64,000 nucleotides of DNA from Fomitopsis serialis (Eukaryota > Basidiomycota > Agaricomycetes > Polyporales > Fomitopsidaceae). This document shows positions 11,667-23,330 of the stretch, in pieces (position 1 is the first letter of the stretch; each line of letters opens with the position of its first letter). The stretch lies in NCBI RefSeq assembly GCF_022376445.1, contig NW_025955133.1, positions 1 through 64,000 on the forward strand. Direction: 5' to 3'. Made by a program: the position numbers and the translations under genes. The notes under the pieces are model-generated. The model saw nothing but the letters and a program-made list of their open reading frames with translations. It had not been told where the DNA came from and did no database searches.

Positions 11667-14289
11667 TCATGATCTATTCGACCGCCGCTCGGGCTGTCCA
11701 AGCCTCTTATCCATGTAGCTCAGTAACTCCGGTCTAAGCTGGTCAAGACTCGTCACGCCCAACAACCGCATCCCCGTCTCGATCTCCTCGCGCATGACTG
11801 CAACCTACTCGTCAGCACCCGCAGCGCGAACAAATCAACAGCTAAAGCACTTACTCTGAACGACACGCCGACAGCCATCCTCGCCCCACACGCCGTTGGC
11901 ATACAAGAACGGGCGCCCGAGGCCGACTCCGCGCGCGCCGAGGCAGAGCGCCTTGAGCACGTCCGTCCCGCGGCGCACGCCGCCGTCGATGTAGACTTCG
12001 TTCTTCTTCAGGAGGTCCGGGCGTCGTTGGTAGAGCTCGTACAGGATGGTCATGGGAGCAGGGGAGTAATCTAGCTCTCGTCCGCCGTGATTCGATAGGA
12101 TGATGGCCTTCACACCGTACTCTTCAAAGGCCTTCTCTGCATCCTAAGCCACGGAAAATGAGCGTAACGATCTCGCAGCTATGTCAAGCAACGCCCCACC
12201 TCAACGCATTGGACACCCTTGATGATGATCGGCAGCTTGGTGATACGACGTAGCCATGGAATGTCGTCCCCTTACATACTTTGATTAATAATACAACCTT
12301 AACTTCGGCGATGTCTGACTTACAGAGAATGTCGGGATCCTGGTATCCAGAGATCGCCTAGAAGAAATGTCACTGAAACCCGTACAGAGCCAGCCACACA
12401 ATACACGTACATGCGCCACGCCCAGGCCGCTACTCTCTGACTTCCCGAACGTTGACGGCCCATCCTGAACACGCGTCAGCCTCCTGCACTCACCCAAAAA
12501 ACTAACTCCTACGTTGAAATCCTCGCCCTTCGCCCTCTGGTCAAGCTCGCGCTTCCCAGGTACGGCCGAGTCCACCGTCAGCATGATCGCCTTGAACCCC
12601 TGCGCCTCGATCTTCTTCACGAGCGCCTCTGACGCCCTCCGGTCCTTGTTCAGGTACAGCTGGAAGACGAGTCCCTGCCCCGGCAGCTTGGCGGACATGC
12701 ACTCCTCCGTCGAGCAGCTCGCGTTGTTCGAGATCTACATGTGTGCACCGTGATCAAGTGGTTCTGTGTTCTCGAAATCGGCCAACTTACGCCCTGGATG
12801 ATCCCTTCTTGGCCAGCAGCGCGCACCGCGTTCATCTCGCCATCGGGGTGACCCAGCCGATAGAGCGCGGCGGGGCAGATGAAGATCGGGAGAGAGCTGG
12901 GAATACCGAAGAGCGTGGTCGCCGTCGAAATCTGGCATACCTTATTCATACTGAAGGGCTTCGCTGAGTATAGTAAGCATGTAAGAACTGGCTTTACCTA
13001 CACTCTGGGCCGGAACCAAAACCGTTTGAACGCGTTGCTGTTCTCAAAGTACGCTGGCAGGAAGGTCTGTATAGCATGGGTAAGGCAAAGCGAATCATCA
13101 CTCACTCGCTTCGTCGTCAGCAGTCGAACGGTAGTAGGCCCAAGCTGTGCGCGTGAGGACCTTCTCCGCCAAGATCTATGAGGTTCGATCAGTACATTGT
13201 TGGCGCGCTAATGAACACAGCTGAACCTCGATATCATGCAGGTTGATGGCAGCAGACGGAGGAGGAAGGTTCTGTCTGGCTTCCGCTACGCGAATCTCGT
13301 CCTCCGTAGGTTGATTCGCGTCCTCGGGTATCGTGGCGGGGTCGACAGGTCCGATGTGAGCCTCCATGGGGAGGTGTTGCAGCGTGTTCGGTGGGTGAAT
13401 GGGAACGAATGCTTTGCTATGATCAACTACTTAGCGCGATAGCCGTGTCACGGAAACGCCGAAGACCTACGTCGCATCCTTTCCCGCATTCTTCAAGATG
13501 GCTGCGGCACCTCCTGGATGCCATTCGAGCACGGAAGTTGCGTCATAGACCTGACCGTTGATGATGACCCAGCAGCTCTCCCGCGTATTGTGCTTTTGCA
13601 CCTCCTCGTACGGTATGTATCGAGGGGCCGCTTCGCTAGGGTTCGAAGCCTTTCTACCAAGGGCATCAAGCCTTATAGGGTTCAATAGTGTATATCCAAC
13701 CTGAAATGAATGGATTGTTAGGGGTGGGCAAGAATAACAGAGCATGCAGGTCAAGGCACACATTGAGAATGACATAAGAGATACACAAGAGACACTGCGG
13801 CTGCTGAATTCCTCATTTCCTCGTTCACAGCTGTTGTAGAAAAGATAGACCGCTCGCGCGCGAAGATGTATGGAGCTGGGTTTTGGCTGGCGAGATGGCC
13901 GATGGTTGGCGAGGTCGCGCACTCGCCACAGCCCGCCGTTGCCGCGCCAGTCTCGCCCACGGCGACTGATGGGCCAAACTCAAGCTCCACACACATACTA
14001 GTGCAGGCCCGCCTATGGTCTCTACAACAGCTGTAATGTAGAGCAGAACCCTGACTAGGATTTACTTCACTCAGTGACCTGCGTCCTAGTGAACATACTG
14101 CGGTGCTAGGCGCGAAGTATGATGCTAGAAAGTAAAACTCACATATGACCCAATTAGAACGCCTGCAGTGATTATACCGGTCCATGGTTGTCCGGAGGCT
14201 GCAACCTGCGGACGGACGCGAGACGAAACTCCGCGTGTTCCTCGCCGTACGCTGCTCGAGAACGATCGAAACGTCCTCGCCGCGAGCAT
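11667..14289 (-). CDS. CYB2: flavocytochrome b2 (L-lactate dehydrogenase, cytochrome)
   Basis: Mitochondrial intermembrane enzyme that oxidises L-lactate to pyruvate and passes electrons to cytochrome c. The protein has 549 residues in 12 exons: 14143-14289, 13471-13700, 13227-13416, 13106-13175, 13002-13053, 12791-12950, 12513-12734, 12411-12464, 12324-12357, 12200-12270, 11855-12143, 11667-11797 (1650 nt, all phases close). Residues 1-30 form a presequence (MLAARTFRSFSSSVRRGTRG), followed by a hydrophobic anchor GIITAGVLIGSY. A cytochrome b5 domain follows, with heme histidines in EWHPGG and FVPIHPP. Then comes the FMN alpha-hydroxy-acid dehydrogenase domain: LPIFICPAAL, MLTVDSAVPGKRE, PIIIKGVQCVEDA (FMN lysine), ILSNHGGRELD (catalytic histidine), YIDGGVRRGTDVLKAL and GVGLGRPFLYA. 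The first intron is 442 bases, against 48-57 for the rest. A close alternative is another member of the family fused to b5, such as mandelate dehydrogenase. Confidence 0.93.
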
Positions 14290-14914
14290 CTTCTATGGTC
14301 TTCCCCAGTCTCCCTGTTGAGCCTGCCGTCGCGAGAGAAGAGGCGGGACATCAGGAGGACACCGTGGTGGGTCTTATAACGGTGCGAATGGGCCCAGACG
14401 GGCGTCTCTCCGTGCCTCTTAGGGACCGGACCGTCACGTGGACGTGTATCTACGGGCGCGCGGACCGAGCGCCGGAGACACTTGTCCAAGATTTGTCGAT
14501 GTCTACAGTGTATTGCACGTTGCGCACACAGCGCGAAAAAGAGGCGACATATGTTAATCAAGTCTGCAAGTATTTCCCCGCATTGCGAAGTCCATACGTC
14601 CTATTACAAATTAGTTTTTGACATACCCGAAGCGGAAGGTTTTCTACCGAAACCGGAACGTACAGGTAACAGTGACCAGCCCGCTGAATACTTATCACCT
14701 CATTCATGTACAGTCCCCCTAAGCACTTACAGCATTTTATCAACACCAATGATTCCTGTCACGACCAGTCTCAAGCCCTCTGAGAACGAGATAGGGTATC
14801 CGAACACAAAGAGCATATATTCCTCACAGATCAGGTATCATCTATCCCCCACTAAGTACTACTGTACAACAGATCCGATTATAATAAGGTCCGCCGCTCG
14901 AAGCATAAATCACG
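14290..14914. other. intergenic region, CYB2 promoter side
   Basis: Separates two genes read in the same (minus) direction: 5' region of CYB2 and 3' region of G-alpha. No gene seen. Confidence 0.5.
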
Positions 14915-17248
14915 TCATGAAATCAAACTGCTCTCTTTCAAGCTTTGGACAACGACAGTGTCTTGGACTGCATGAAACATAATTGTGTGTCAGCCTTCGT
15001 GCCACCGGCGAGACAAGTGCAGCAGCGTTGGTAGACTTACCGTCCGTAAGTATGTGTTGCGTGGACTTGGTATCCTGAAAATAACGACACGGTGAGACGA
15101 GATGGCTGAAAGATAGGGGCGATCTGCTTACGGTCACTGTCGTGAAATGGCAGTAGAACATCCTCGGCTCCGGGCTTCGATCCTTATGGATCTGTGCGAA
15201 CTTCCGCTTCAAATCTGCAGGCAATCCGTCAGCATTCGAAGCGACTCTCCGACTCATAGCGGGGAGGAACACAGGAGTAATAACTCACATGTCGACGTGC
15301 TCTCATAGTCGTTTGACCGGTCCCCGTACGAGAGGATGAACTTGCTCAGTTTGATGCCCGCCTCGAGCTTCGCCTTGAAGATGTCGACCTTGTTCAGAAA
15401 CAGCACGATGCTCGTCTTCGCAAGCAGCGGGTTCGAGACGATCGTCTTCCAGAGGAGCACCGAGTCTTCCTGCATCCACGCAGTAATAAGTTCAGGGCGA
15501 TTAGGCATGGCAGGTCAGAGAGGCGCGCACAAGTCTGTTCACGGTTGAATCTTCTTCGAGCATTTGGTCGAAGCAGCTGATGGGTGCGAGGAAGAGGATT
15601 GCGCTAGTAGCACGGTCAGCACTGATGCAGCATATGAAAATAATGGCTTACTTCATGTCGTCAAAGTAGGGCGCCCATGCCGCTGTCGTGGGGCTTTAGG
15701 CAGTGTTTTCACGAAGTGAAAGAAGACCAAACCTCGCTGTAATACAGGTGAGTATAACCACCGAGTGATGGTAGCGCTACACTCACTAGTGATCTGTGTC
15801 CGCCAACATCAAACACCCTCCAATCTCGCGTAATCCCGCCTAGCGTGCCTGCAACGATTAGCTGAGAAGCCTACAGTGGTTCACACGGAGGCCACACACC
15901 TTCTTTGATCGCGAATCGGTATTCCGTCACACCGAGCGTCTTAAGTCGTGCGCGGAGAATGTCCTCTAAAGCACACATAGTCTCTACAGCTCAGTACAGT
16001 CGGCTGCTCACGTACCATCTGTTGGGACGTATCGGGGAGAAGTAACTCGTTCTAGCGAATCGAGGAAGCTGCACATCGATGAGTGATACGCTCTACGTGG
16101 TCGTAATCGGGACACCCACAATCCAGGTTGGTCCTCTAACCTGACACCTTGCACTTGGAGCAGCGCACGAATGGTGTCGTCGTTCCATAAACGGATCATA
16201 TCCTCACCGCAGGCATGAATTATCCGTCCAGGATCCTATCATTCACAGTTCCAGTCTCATGATAACACGAAGAAACGATCATCGCTCACCTCCGGGTCGT
16301 CCCAGTCGATACCTTCTCGACTCTCTACGCTATCGCGGCCATCCAGCATCAGCCTGCCAAAGACGCCCTTCCACGCGAATAGGGAGTTTATGGCGACCTC
16401 CTTCTGGCGCAGGCGCTCCATGTAGCTCACGTTCGAGGCCTGTGCGAGGTGGGTCGCCTCGAACTCGGCGGAGCCGGGTGGCGTGAGCTTCCGGATGAGT
16501 GCCTTTTCGACCTGGAGCAGCGGTGAGAGCCGCATCTTGAGCTTCAGGTGATCCGCAGTGAGCGGGGGGTATATGCGGGTGCTCGACTCAGATGGAGAGC
16601 GGCTGCTGGAGGGGCGCGCGCCGTTGGGGGAGTGTGGTTGCGCTTGGGCTGATTGCGCTTCGGTCATGACATCGAGGATGATGCGGATCGAACGGACGAC
16701 GTTGAGGTGGATCACTGCGCGCCATGATGCCCGTTCCGCGCGAAAGGCCTGCGGACTCCGTCAGCGTACATGATCTGGGACAGGTAGGATTCGACACGTA
16801 CTTTCGGCGAATTCATGAGCTGGAAGTCTGTCGATCCTGATCAGCGCGGCGCACACAAGAGCCCAGCCAGCGCACTTACTCTTCAACGTAGTCGATTTCC
16901 CTTCACGCCGCCATCATGTCAGATGTTGGATAGTTCAGTTGGACACGAACGACGACACTTGCCTGATTCACTTTGACCTACATACCCGACGGCTCAGCGA
17001 CCCCCGACAAATGATCGACTACGAAACTCACCGAGAAGCAGGATCTTGATGGGCTTCGGGCCCTTCTTCTCCGCCCTTTCCTGTGCCTTGAGCTCCTCGT
17101 CGATCATATCCGACAACCTCTTTGCCTCCTCCTCCGCAGACAGCCGTGCTCTGCGGTCTTCATCGCTCTCGTCTTCGGGTGGTTTGAGCAACACATCCAA
17201 CGGGTCCGGGGGCGTCATGATGCCCGAAATCTTGTCAACATAGGCCAT
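14915..17248 (-). CDS. divergent heterotrimeric G-protein alpha subunit
   Basis: GTP-binding transducer downstream of receptors. The protein has 486 residues in 16 exons: 17032-17248, 16963-16977, 16880-16900, 16802-16827, 16290-16748, 16120-16202, 16016-16068, 15900-15965, 15787-15848, 15733-15736, 15652-15682, 15531-15603, 15289-15469, 15132-15214, 15041-15074, 14915-14967 (1461 nt in phase). Motifs: P-loop LLLGQSESGKSTTLK, helical-domain entry NFQLMNSPKAFRAERASWR, switch I with RARLKTLGVTE (catalytic Arg and Thr kept), DVGGHRSLRAAW, guanine motif FLNKVD, and FTTVTDTKS near the C-terminus. The switch II glutamine is histidine. The N-terminus lacks Gly2 and Cys3, so canonical myristoylation or palmitoylation is unlikely. 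The intron at 16901-16962 begins GC. Exon 10 has only four bases. Basidiomycetes carry expanded, divergent G-alpha sets; this looks like one of them rather than the canonical Gpa copy. Confidence 0.92.
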
Positions 17249-18562
17249 CGGTCTCCCCCTATCTTCTCAGGACCGTCGTCGCGCCCGACGCAGAGAGGGC
17301 TCGCTGCGAGGTGAAAGTACGAGCGAAGAGTGGTAAATTCCCCGAAAATGACATGACGACAAGCGCTAGAGATATGCAATGCTGCCGTAAACGGCTGGCG
17401 TCGCGCTTAGCCTGGACTGCATGTACTACCCGCCGGCAATATTTTTAATTGGTCGTAAGTTCGTCCAATTGCGTTCGTTGCGGCCTAACTAACAGCGTAA
17501 TATCTGAAGCGCGTGTCTACCCTGGCAACAGTGTAGGATGGTCCACGTAGATGCGTTCTTTTCCACGCATACGTGAACCAGTCCACCCGGGCACCCAGGT
17601 CCACCCTGGCCACGATGTGCGTATGCTGTGTGCATGTGTACGCTTTGCATGCGGAAGCTAATATAGCACGCTGATCAGTGATTACTAGGTACCGCCGAGT
17701 GTGACCGGAGTCTAATGAGGACTAAATTGATTTGCCCATTTAGACGCGAGTGCCAACAGGTACAGCCTGGGTTGGGATCACAACCCGATAATGTGCATGA
17801 ACTCCGGATCCTCACTGAGGCAGAGACTCACCCAGGACTCACCTTCGCAACTTGACCTGGGAATCACCGCGATATGCGCTCCCACTCTCACCAACTTCGG
17901 AAGCGGAGAGGTTTTCTCGGTTCTCGGCAGACGTTCAAAGGGTGAGAAGTTGAACCATCGGCGAGGAGGACGAAAGTTAACGTATGTATGTCCCACATTC
18001 GAGCGTACCCACGCGCTCTGCACGCCTGGCACCTGCCCATGCGTGCTCTGAACTGACTCGGATTTCTCTGAGTGAAACCCTGGTGCGACGCATGCATAAG
18101 TAGGGCGGGCGTATGCCGGACATCAGTCAATCCAACTATGTGTTAGCTCGGCGCGGCGCTACATGAGGACAGCACCTTCGGGATTCAGTGTGCTCCACTT
18201 CATTTCGGTACCAATGTTCAGCGATCTCATAGCGCTCTCACGTTTCTTCGGTCGTGTTGGCAATGGGCATCCTCTTTAGGCTGAGTGCTTGGACCCTCTT
18301 AGGCAGGAGTGGTGAAGAAGATCGGAACTCGACATGTCGCCATCTTCGTCGCCTTCCCGGGAGATGGTCAGCGGCCCGCGATGCTTTATCATAGCCTGGT
18401 ATCTACTCGAAATCCCACCTTGCAGTCTTGAATGACGCACTGTGATTCACAATGCCTCGTACTGGTAGGGGACTTGGACGTTCAGGAGAACCTTGTCAAG
18501 CAGAGGCTCAATAAAGGCGTCTCGAATAATCAGTCCGAAGTATCAACATACGGGAGGGGCCG
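17249..18562. other. intergenic region, no gene seen
   Basis: 5' side of the G-alpha gene and 3' side of the MOB gene. ORFs around 17778-18130 on both strands overlap each other without motifs. Confidence 0.5.
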
Positions 18563-20510
18563 TCAAGCCTCCTCACTATCCGCGGTGTCCGTCGTGGGAT
18601 GCACATCGGTCACCTCTTCTTCTCCCGCAACAGTGGCCGCGTCTTCTTCGGTCTCCGTCGTCTCCGAGTCCTGGGGAGCCTCCGACGGCACCTCTTCCAC
18701 AAGGTCGGCCTGCACCTGTTCTACCTCAGCCGGCTCCTCAGCGGACGCCTCCTCAGCGGGCGCCGCCTCAGACGCTTCGACAGGTGGCTCGGGCTGGGCC
18801 TCCTCGTCCGCTAGCAGGGGCTCTAGCACTTCGTCGCCCCTTGTTTCAGCAGCGGCCTCGGGTTCAGCGACGACGTCTGCAGCTAGCTCTTCTGCGTTCG
18901 CCGTCGTCTCCTCCTCGGTCTCGGTCGCCTCTTGCGCGACCTGCTCCGCCTCCGAAGTTGGCTCGGGCTGTGTTTCTGAGGGCGTTTCCTCGTGCTGCTC
19001 GGCAGACTCGTCGGCGGGAGCAGTTTCGGTCGACGCAATATCAGACTCGTCGGTGGGAGCAGTTTCAGCTGACGCGATATCAGCTTCCTCTGTGGGAGGG
19101 ACTTCTTCAGCCGGCTGCGCAATATCTTCTGAGGCTGTCTCGGGTTCGACCTGAATCACAAATCAGACAAAGCCCCTACACATGAACTGATCGAAGACCT
19201 ACCTCAACCTGTTCAGCAATGTCGCTCGACTGGGCTTGGGTATCTTCTTCAGCAGTATCTTCCGTCTCAACAGGAGGGTCCGTCTCGATCGTGGGTTCCG
19301 ACTCTTCCGCCGTCTGAGTCTCCGGTTGTTCCTCCGCAGTTGCTTGCTCCTCTGCCTTCTTTTGCACGTCACTCGCGCGGATCGTAGGCACGCGTTCTCT
19401 TGATCCCTCTGCCTCACCTTCGGCAGCGGCGGCGCGCCCGAGCTCCTCCACGACACTCGCCATCTCGCTGTGCACCATCGTGTCCGTCCTGCTCCTACCC
19501 ATCTTCCGCGGGCTAGGCTCGCGCCGCTCGTCACCTCCAGACAACGACTCCCCGAGCGCGTCTACGTGCAGCACGCCGCGCGGCTCGTCCTCACGGCCGC
19601 GCTCCCGCTCACGACGCGGATCAAGCGCGGCACCGAGCATGCTGCGCGGGTACTCGTCTGGGCCGTCGTGCTCCTCGTAGCCGACGATACCGGGCGGGAT
19701 GACGAGGAACTCGGCCGGGACGAGGTCGAAACGCGAAGTGAGCGCGAGGAAGCGCGCATAGAGTGCGCTCTCTGCCTCGGCCTGCGCGAAGGCGGCGCGG
19801 TGATGGAAGTACGCGTGCGCGAAGATTCGTCCGAGTCGGCGGGCGAGAGACGAGAAGTGCCGGTGGGAGGGTGCGGGAATGGAGAGGCGTGACGGGAAGT
19901 TACGCGGGGAGTTGAGGAGCGAGGTCGCGCTGTCGAGCGTGTGCAAGATATAGTCGATGGCGCAGCATTGCTATACCCTTTATATTAGTTTTTGGCTGTT
20001 GTCAAGAATTGTCCCTTACCTCCATTGCGCCTTCAGTGCCGTGAGCAACGCAGAGGTACAACCACTCTCCAGCCTTCATCTCGGGACACGTCTGACGCGT
20101 GCATTCCTGCTGCAGCATCGTGATGAGCGGGTGAGAGAGATCCTGCGCAAGTCGCCTGCCATGTTGTCGTGAGTCTACACGCGTGCAAAAGAGGGCTCGA
20201 AGCCATACCGCAGCTGTTCGTAGATCCAGCACGCCTCGTCCACCGTCACTTCCTTGCTCTCTGCGTTCTCTGCATCGTCGCCCTTCGCGCCCTCGCTGTC
20301 GCTTCCCTCCCGCTGCTTGCCTTTTCCTGGTATTGACACGATGGAGTCGACGTCATGCACGTCTTTTCGAATGAGCAACGAGATGTACTCCTGCAGCTGG
20401 AACGCGCTGTCGAGCGCCGAAATTGGTGGAATGTCCTTCACAGGGTAAAACGACGAGATCCGCGAGCCCTTCAGCGGACGCTGAATAGGGTGAACAGCTG
20501 CAGCAGCCAT
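18563..20510 (-). CDS. MOB4/phocein-like protein with long acidic tail
   Basis: Mob-family adaptor of the phocein type; phocein is a core subunit of the STRIPAK phosphatase complex. The protein has 597 residues in four exons: 20209-20510, 20020-20155, 19203-19970, 18563-19150 (1794 nt in phase). The Mob fold is clear in residues 30-240: SALDSAFQLQEYI, a low-complexity acidic insert, CWIYEQLRRLAQDLSHPL, zinc ligands in ECTRQTCPEMKAGEWLYLC, CCAIDYILHTLDSATSLLN, FPSRLSIP, and the second ligand pair in RIFAHAYFHHR. Typical phocein has about 220 residues. Here more than 300 extra residues follow, Glu/Ala/Thr rich, with imperfect 13-residue repeats such as DIASTETAPADES. The tail is in frame across a proper intron, so it is not a fusion artefact. 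The tail's role is unknown. Confidence 0.88.
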
Positions 20511-20942
20511 AATTGCTCAAGGTAGGGTGCAACAAGAGTGAGTCGGCGAGGGTATACGCTGAAGGCGAGAGTAAGTGGCGATACTGTACTTACATGCCGC
20601 GACGTTGGCGTGTGAACAGTTGATCAGTGACGATACTTATCCTTGCTTACATTCATCAGTGATCCCACAAACGCCGGCATACGTTCATGATACACGTGCT
20701 TATGTTCGATGTAACAGTTCAATACAAGCACATCTAATAGACCATTGATCGCCTCCTCCTCGTCCTCGACTCAACGCACCATCCGACAAACAGTGTCCCT
20801 CAACAAGTGGTTTGCTCTTGCCTGATCCTCACCTCGTTGCCCTCGTTCTAGAACGCATATCAATCCACAAGTATTTGAACGAGTAGTGCACTGGCACTGA
20901 GATCGCACTGTCGTGCAGAACTTGAAGCAGTGGCAGTACATC
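20511..20942. promoter_or_regulatory. shared region between divergent genes
   Basis: 432 bases separate the MOB4-like gene (-) from the Ybp2-like gene (+). It should contain both promoters. No clear TATA box was seen. Confidence 0.5.
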
Positions 20943-22980
20943 ATGGCGAACTCCGAGTCTGCAATAGCCAAATTGCAGCAAGAACTGGATCTCGGGGGTG
21001 AACCGCTGGACGAGGTAGAGACCAATGGACACCGCGCTCCGGCATTTGCTCATAACAGCAGGACACAGGATCCCAGCGTTGCCCTCACAATCTTGGTAAC
21101 CTCCGCTGTTCGCGAAGGGAATGCGCATCCTACGCTTGAACAGCTGGTTCAAGCGATCCAGAAATCCGATCTCGCAGCTTCACTGGTGCGTCGCATACGT
21201 CCCTATTGTTCACCTCACTAATGCAAGCAAGATAGGAACCTCTAACCATGCTTCCGCTTCTTATTCCTTGTCCGGAGAACGGTGCCGATGAGTTCATACG
21301 ACTTATTAGCCGAGAGTGCAGTGCCAAAGAAGCTATCATGGCTACGCAAGAAATCTTGGAACACTTGGAGATGGACCAAGAGTCGGATGAAGCTGCTGAC
21401 GACGAGCTGTGGCTAGTTCGTCAACTTGTTCGGGTCTTGGCCGTATACTCACTAGGTTGGTGCTCCACTCGATTCACTTACCTCAGATGTCTCAACTGGG
21501 GCAGCCATACCACGTTTGCCTAGGCGAAAGAAGTCACCGGCGCAGCAAATCCAGCCTCTGCTAGCCGAGCTTCAGTCAGTAATGTCTGGATCTATGCATA
21601 GCGCTGGCGGCTCCATAGGCCGTAAGGTCCTCGACTCGACACGTCAATTCATGGAGGAGATCACGCGATGGGTCAACCTCGACGTCAGGATTGACGCGGA
21701 AGAGCGAAAGGATATTGCAGTACGCGGGCTTCTCTCCACTGCGCGGGATTGCCCCGCTGATGTCACCGTCTAGGATGTCTTACTTCCGTTTGTCATCTCG
21801 ACCCTCGAGTTGTGCTCGAACAGCACGAATGGCTCTCTTGCGCAACACGCCTTTGAGCTGCAATATCCGCGATTAGTGATCCCCTCACGCGGCAAGGATG
21901 CGACGGTAGAGGAAGATATCATAGGTGCCATCTGGGTGCGTATGAGATTATAGCACGAGAGAGTTTGACTTCATTCCAGCAACAGGCAGCCATGACAACC
22001 GTCGGATTGACAGTTCAGAACTGCATCACCCAGCCCTCACTGGGAACCTTAATGCTCCTAGCGCACTCGCCAAACTACACATTCAACACGCAAGTCCTGA
22101 CTTCGTTCTTCCCTGTAATCCTCATGTCCCTTCAGGCGAACATGGCTCTAGACGAGGTGCTGTCAGTGCTCATCAACGCCATTGTCCCTCTTGTCTCGCA
22201 AGCTCCGCGTTACGAATTCCCTCCGGACCTTATTGTCCCACTTGCGCACGTCCTGCCCCCTCTAGCTAGCGTCCACCCGGATCCCGGTATACGCCACTAC
22301 ACGTTCCGCGTCCTTTCCGCTGCACTCGCACTTTCGACTTCTCCCGTCCGGGTACAACTCCTGCAAGGCCTTCTAACAGACTCAGACTCGTCGCCACAAA
22401 TGCGCATAGCTGCCATCTGTCTGGTGAAGGAAGCGCTGCTCGAAGCGCTCGCAACACCACCAGGATCTGCCGAGACTCAGAGGAACATGTTCGCGTCACC
22501 AGCCTTCCTGAAGGCCTTTGGACCTATCATCTTGCGTCCAGACCCACCCGATTTGTTCGCACCTGGGAATACATTGGAGCCAGATGAGTTCCTCGACACC
22601 AAAGAACCCTTGAGGCTGGTCGAATGTTTATCCTTATACTACGTTCTTCTCTTGAGAGACGTCCGAAATCGGGTATGTGTGGTGTTGCTCTAGTAAATGA
22701 CCGATTGACACGTATCGTCGCGTGCAGACTGGGATCCGAGACAAGGACAACTTGCGAAATGCCGTGCGCACGCTGGTGGATCCCCTGAAGGCCCAGTTGA
22801 GCCGATGGGCTGACGGTAAGGTGCTGATAACCTACCGTGGCAGCTCTGATCCTAAAGCAGCGGTCTCCAGATAGTGCAACAGCTGATGGACATGGCCATG
22901 ATTTTGGTATGCAGTTGGCGATATTGGATATGTGGCTGGACCGTGTACGTAGCTCGGTCGAAGATATACAGCAGCAATAG
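20943..22980 (+). CDS. Ybp2/glomulin-like helical-repeat protein
   Basis: Predicted 576-residue all-helical protein in seven exons: 20943-21185, 21236-21455, 21505-21719, 21774-21935, 21980-22672, 22728-22815, 22871-22980 (1731 nt in phase). Stretches such as PLTMLPLLIPCPENGADEFI, QIQPLLAELQSVMSG, DVLLPFVISTLELCSN, CLVKEALLEAL and the end ILDMWLDRVRSSVEDI fit the YAP-binding/ALF4/glomulin superfamily (fungal Ybp1/Ybp2). Its members act in oxidative-stress signalling through Yap1, at kinetochores, or as cullin-RING regulators. I recognise the family by overall pattern, not a catalytic motif, so the assignment is moderate. The start is the first ATG in frame; an extra upstream exon ending near 20912 cannot be excluded. 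Confidence 0.72.
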
Positions 22981-23330
22981 GTCGATGTACTTTGGATGTA
23001 CTCGTCTGAATATGGGTTTGGCGCCAGCATATCGCGAAAGTCTTCGTATGCTCCGTTATAGTGCGCCTCTGCTAGCTCGTCCATTTCGAATACGAAAGCA
23101 CTGACATGCACAGCGCCGCCAATGACAGTGCCACTGAAATGCCCATTAAGTCGGAAACCGTGTAACTAGTATAGCGCCTATATACGGGGCCCATGATACC
23201 CGGAAACCTAATACCGTACCGTCAGGAAGGCAGCCTACGCGAGTCAACTGGCCCTGTTCACAGTAGTTGCTGTACTATGATAGCACACGGTTCTCATAGG
23301 TATGCGTTCAAGTATTTAGTCGAACCATAA
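22981..23330. other. intergenic region, no gene seen
   Basis: About 350 bases between two plus-strand genes; no motif beyond a likely promoter. Confidence 0.5.

Noticed and set aside
6807..17248. Receptor, flavocytochrome and G-alpha as a functional gene cluster
   Set aside because: They are close and share strand, but fungal neighbours are usually transcribed separately, and no shared motif links them.
18432..19185. 240- and 230-codon plus-strand ORFs, Ser- or Pro-rich
   Set aside because: Antisense shadows of the acidic tail of the MOB4-like gene, which is supported by splicing and a known domain.
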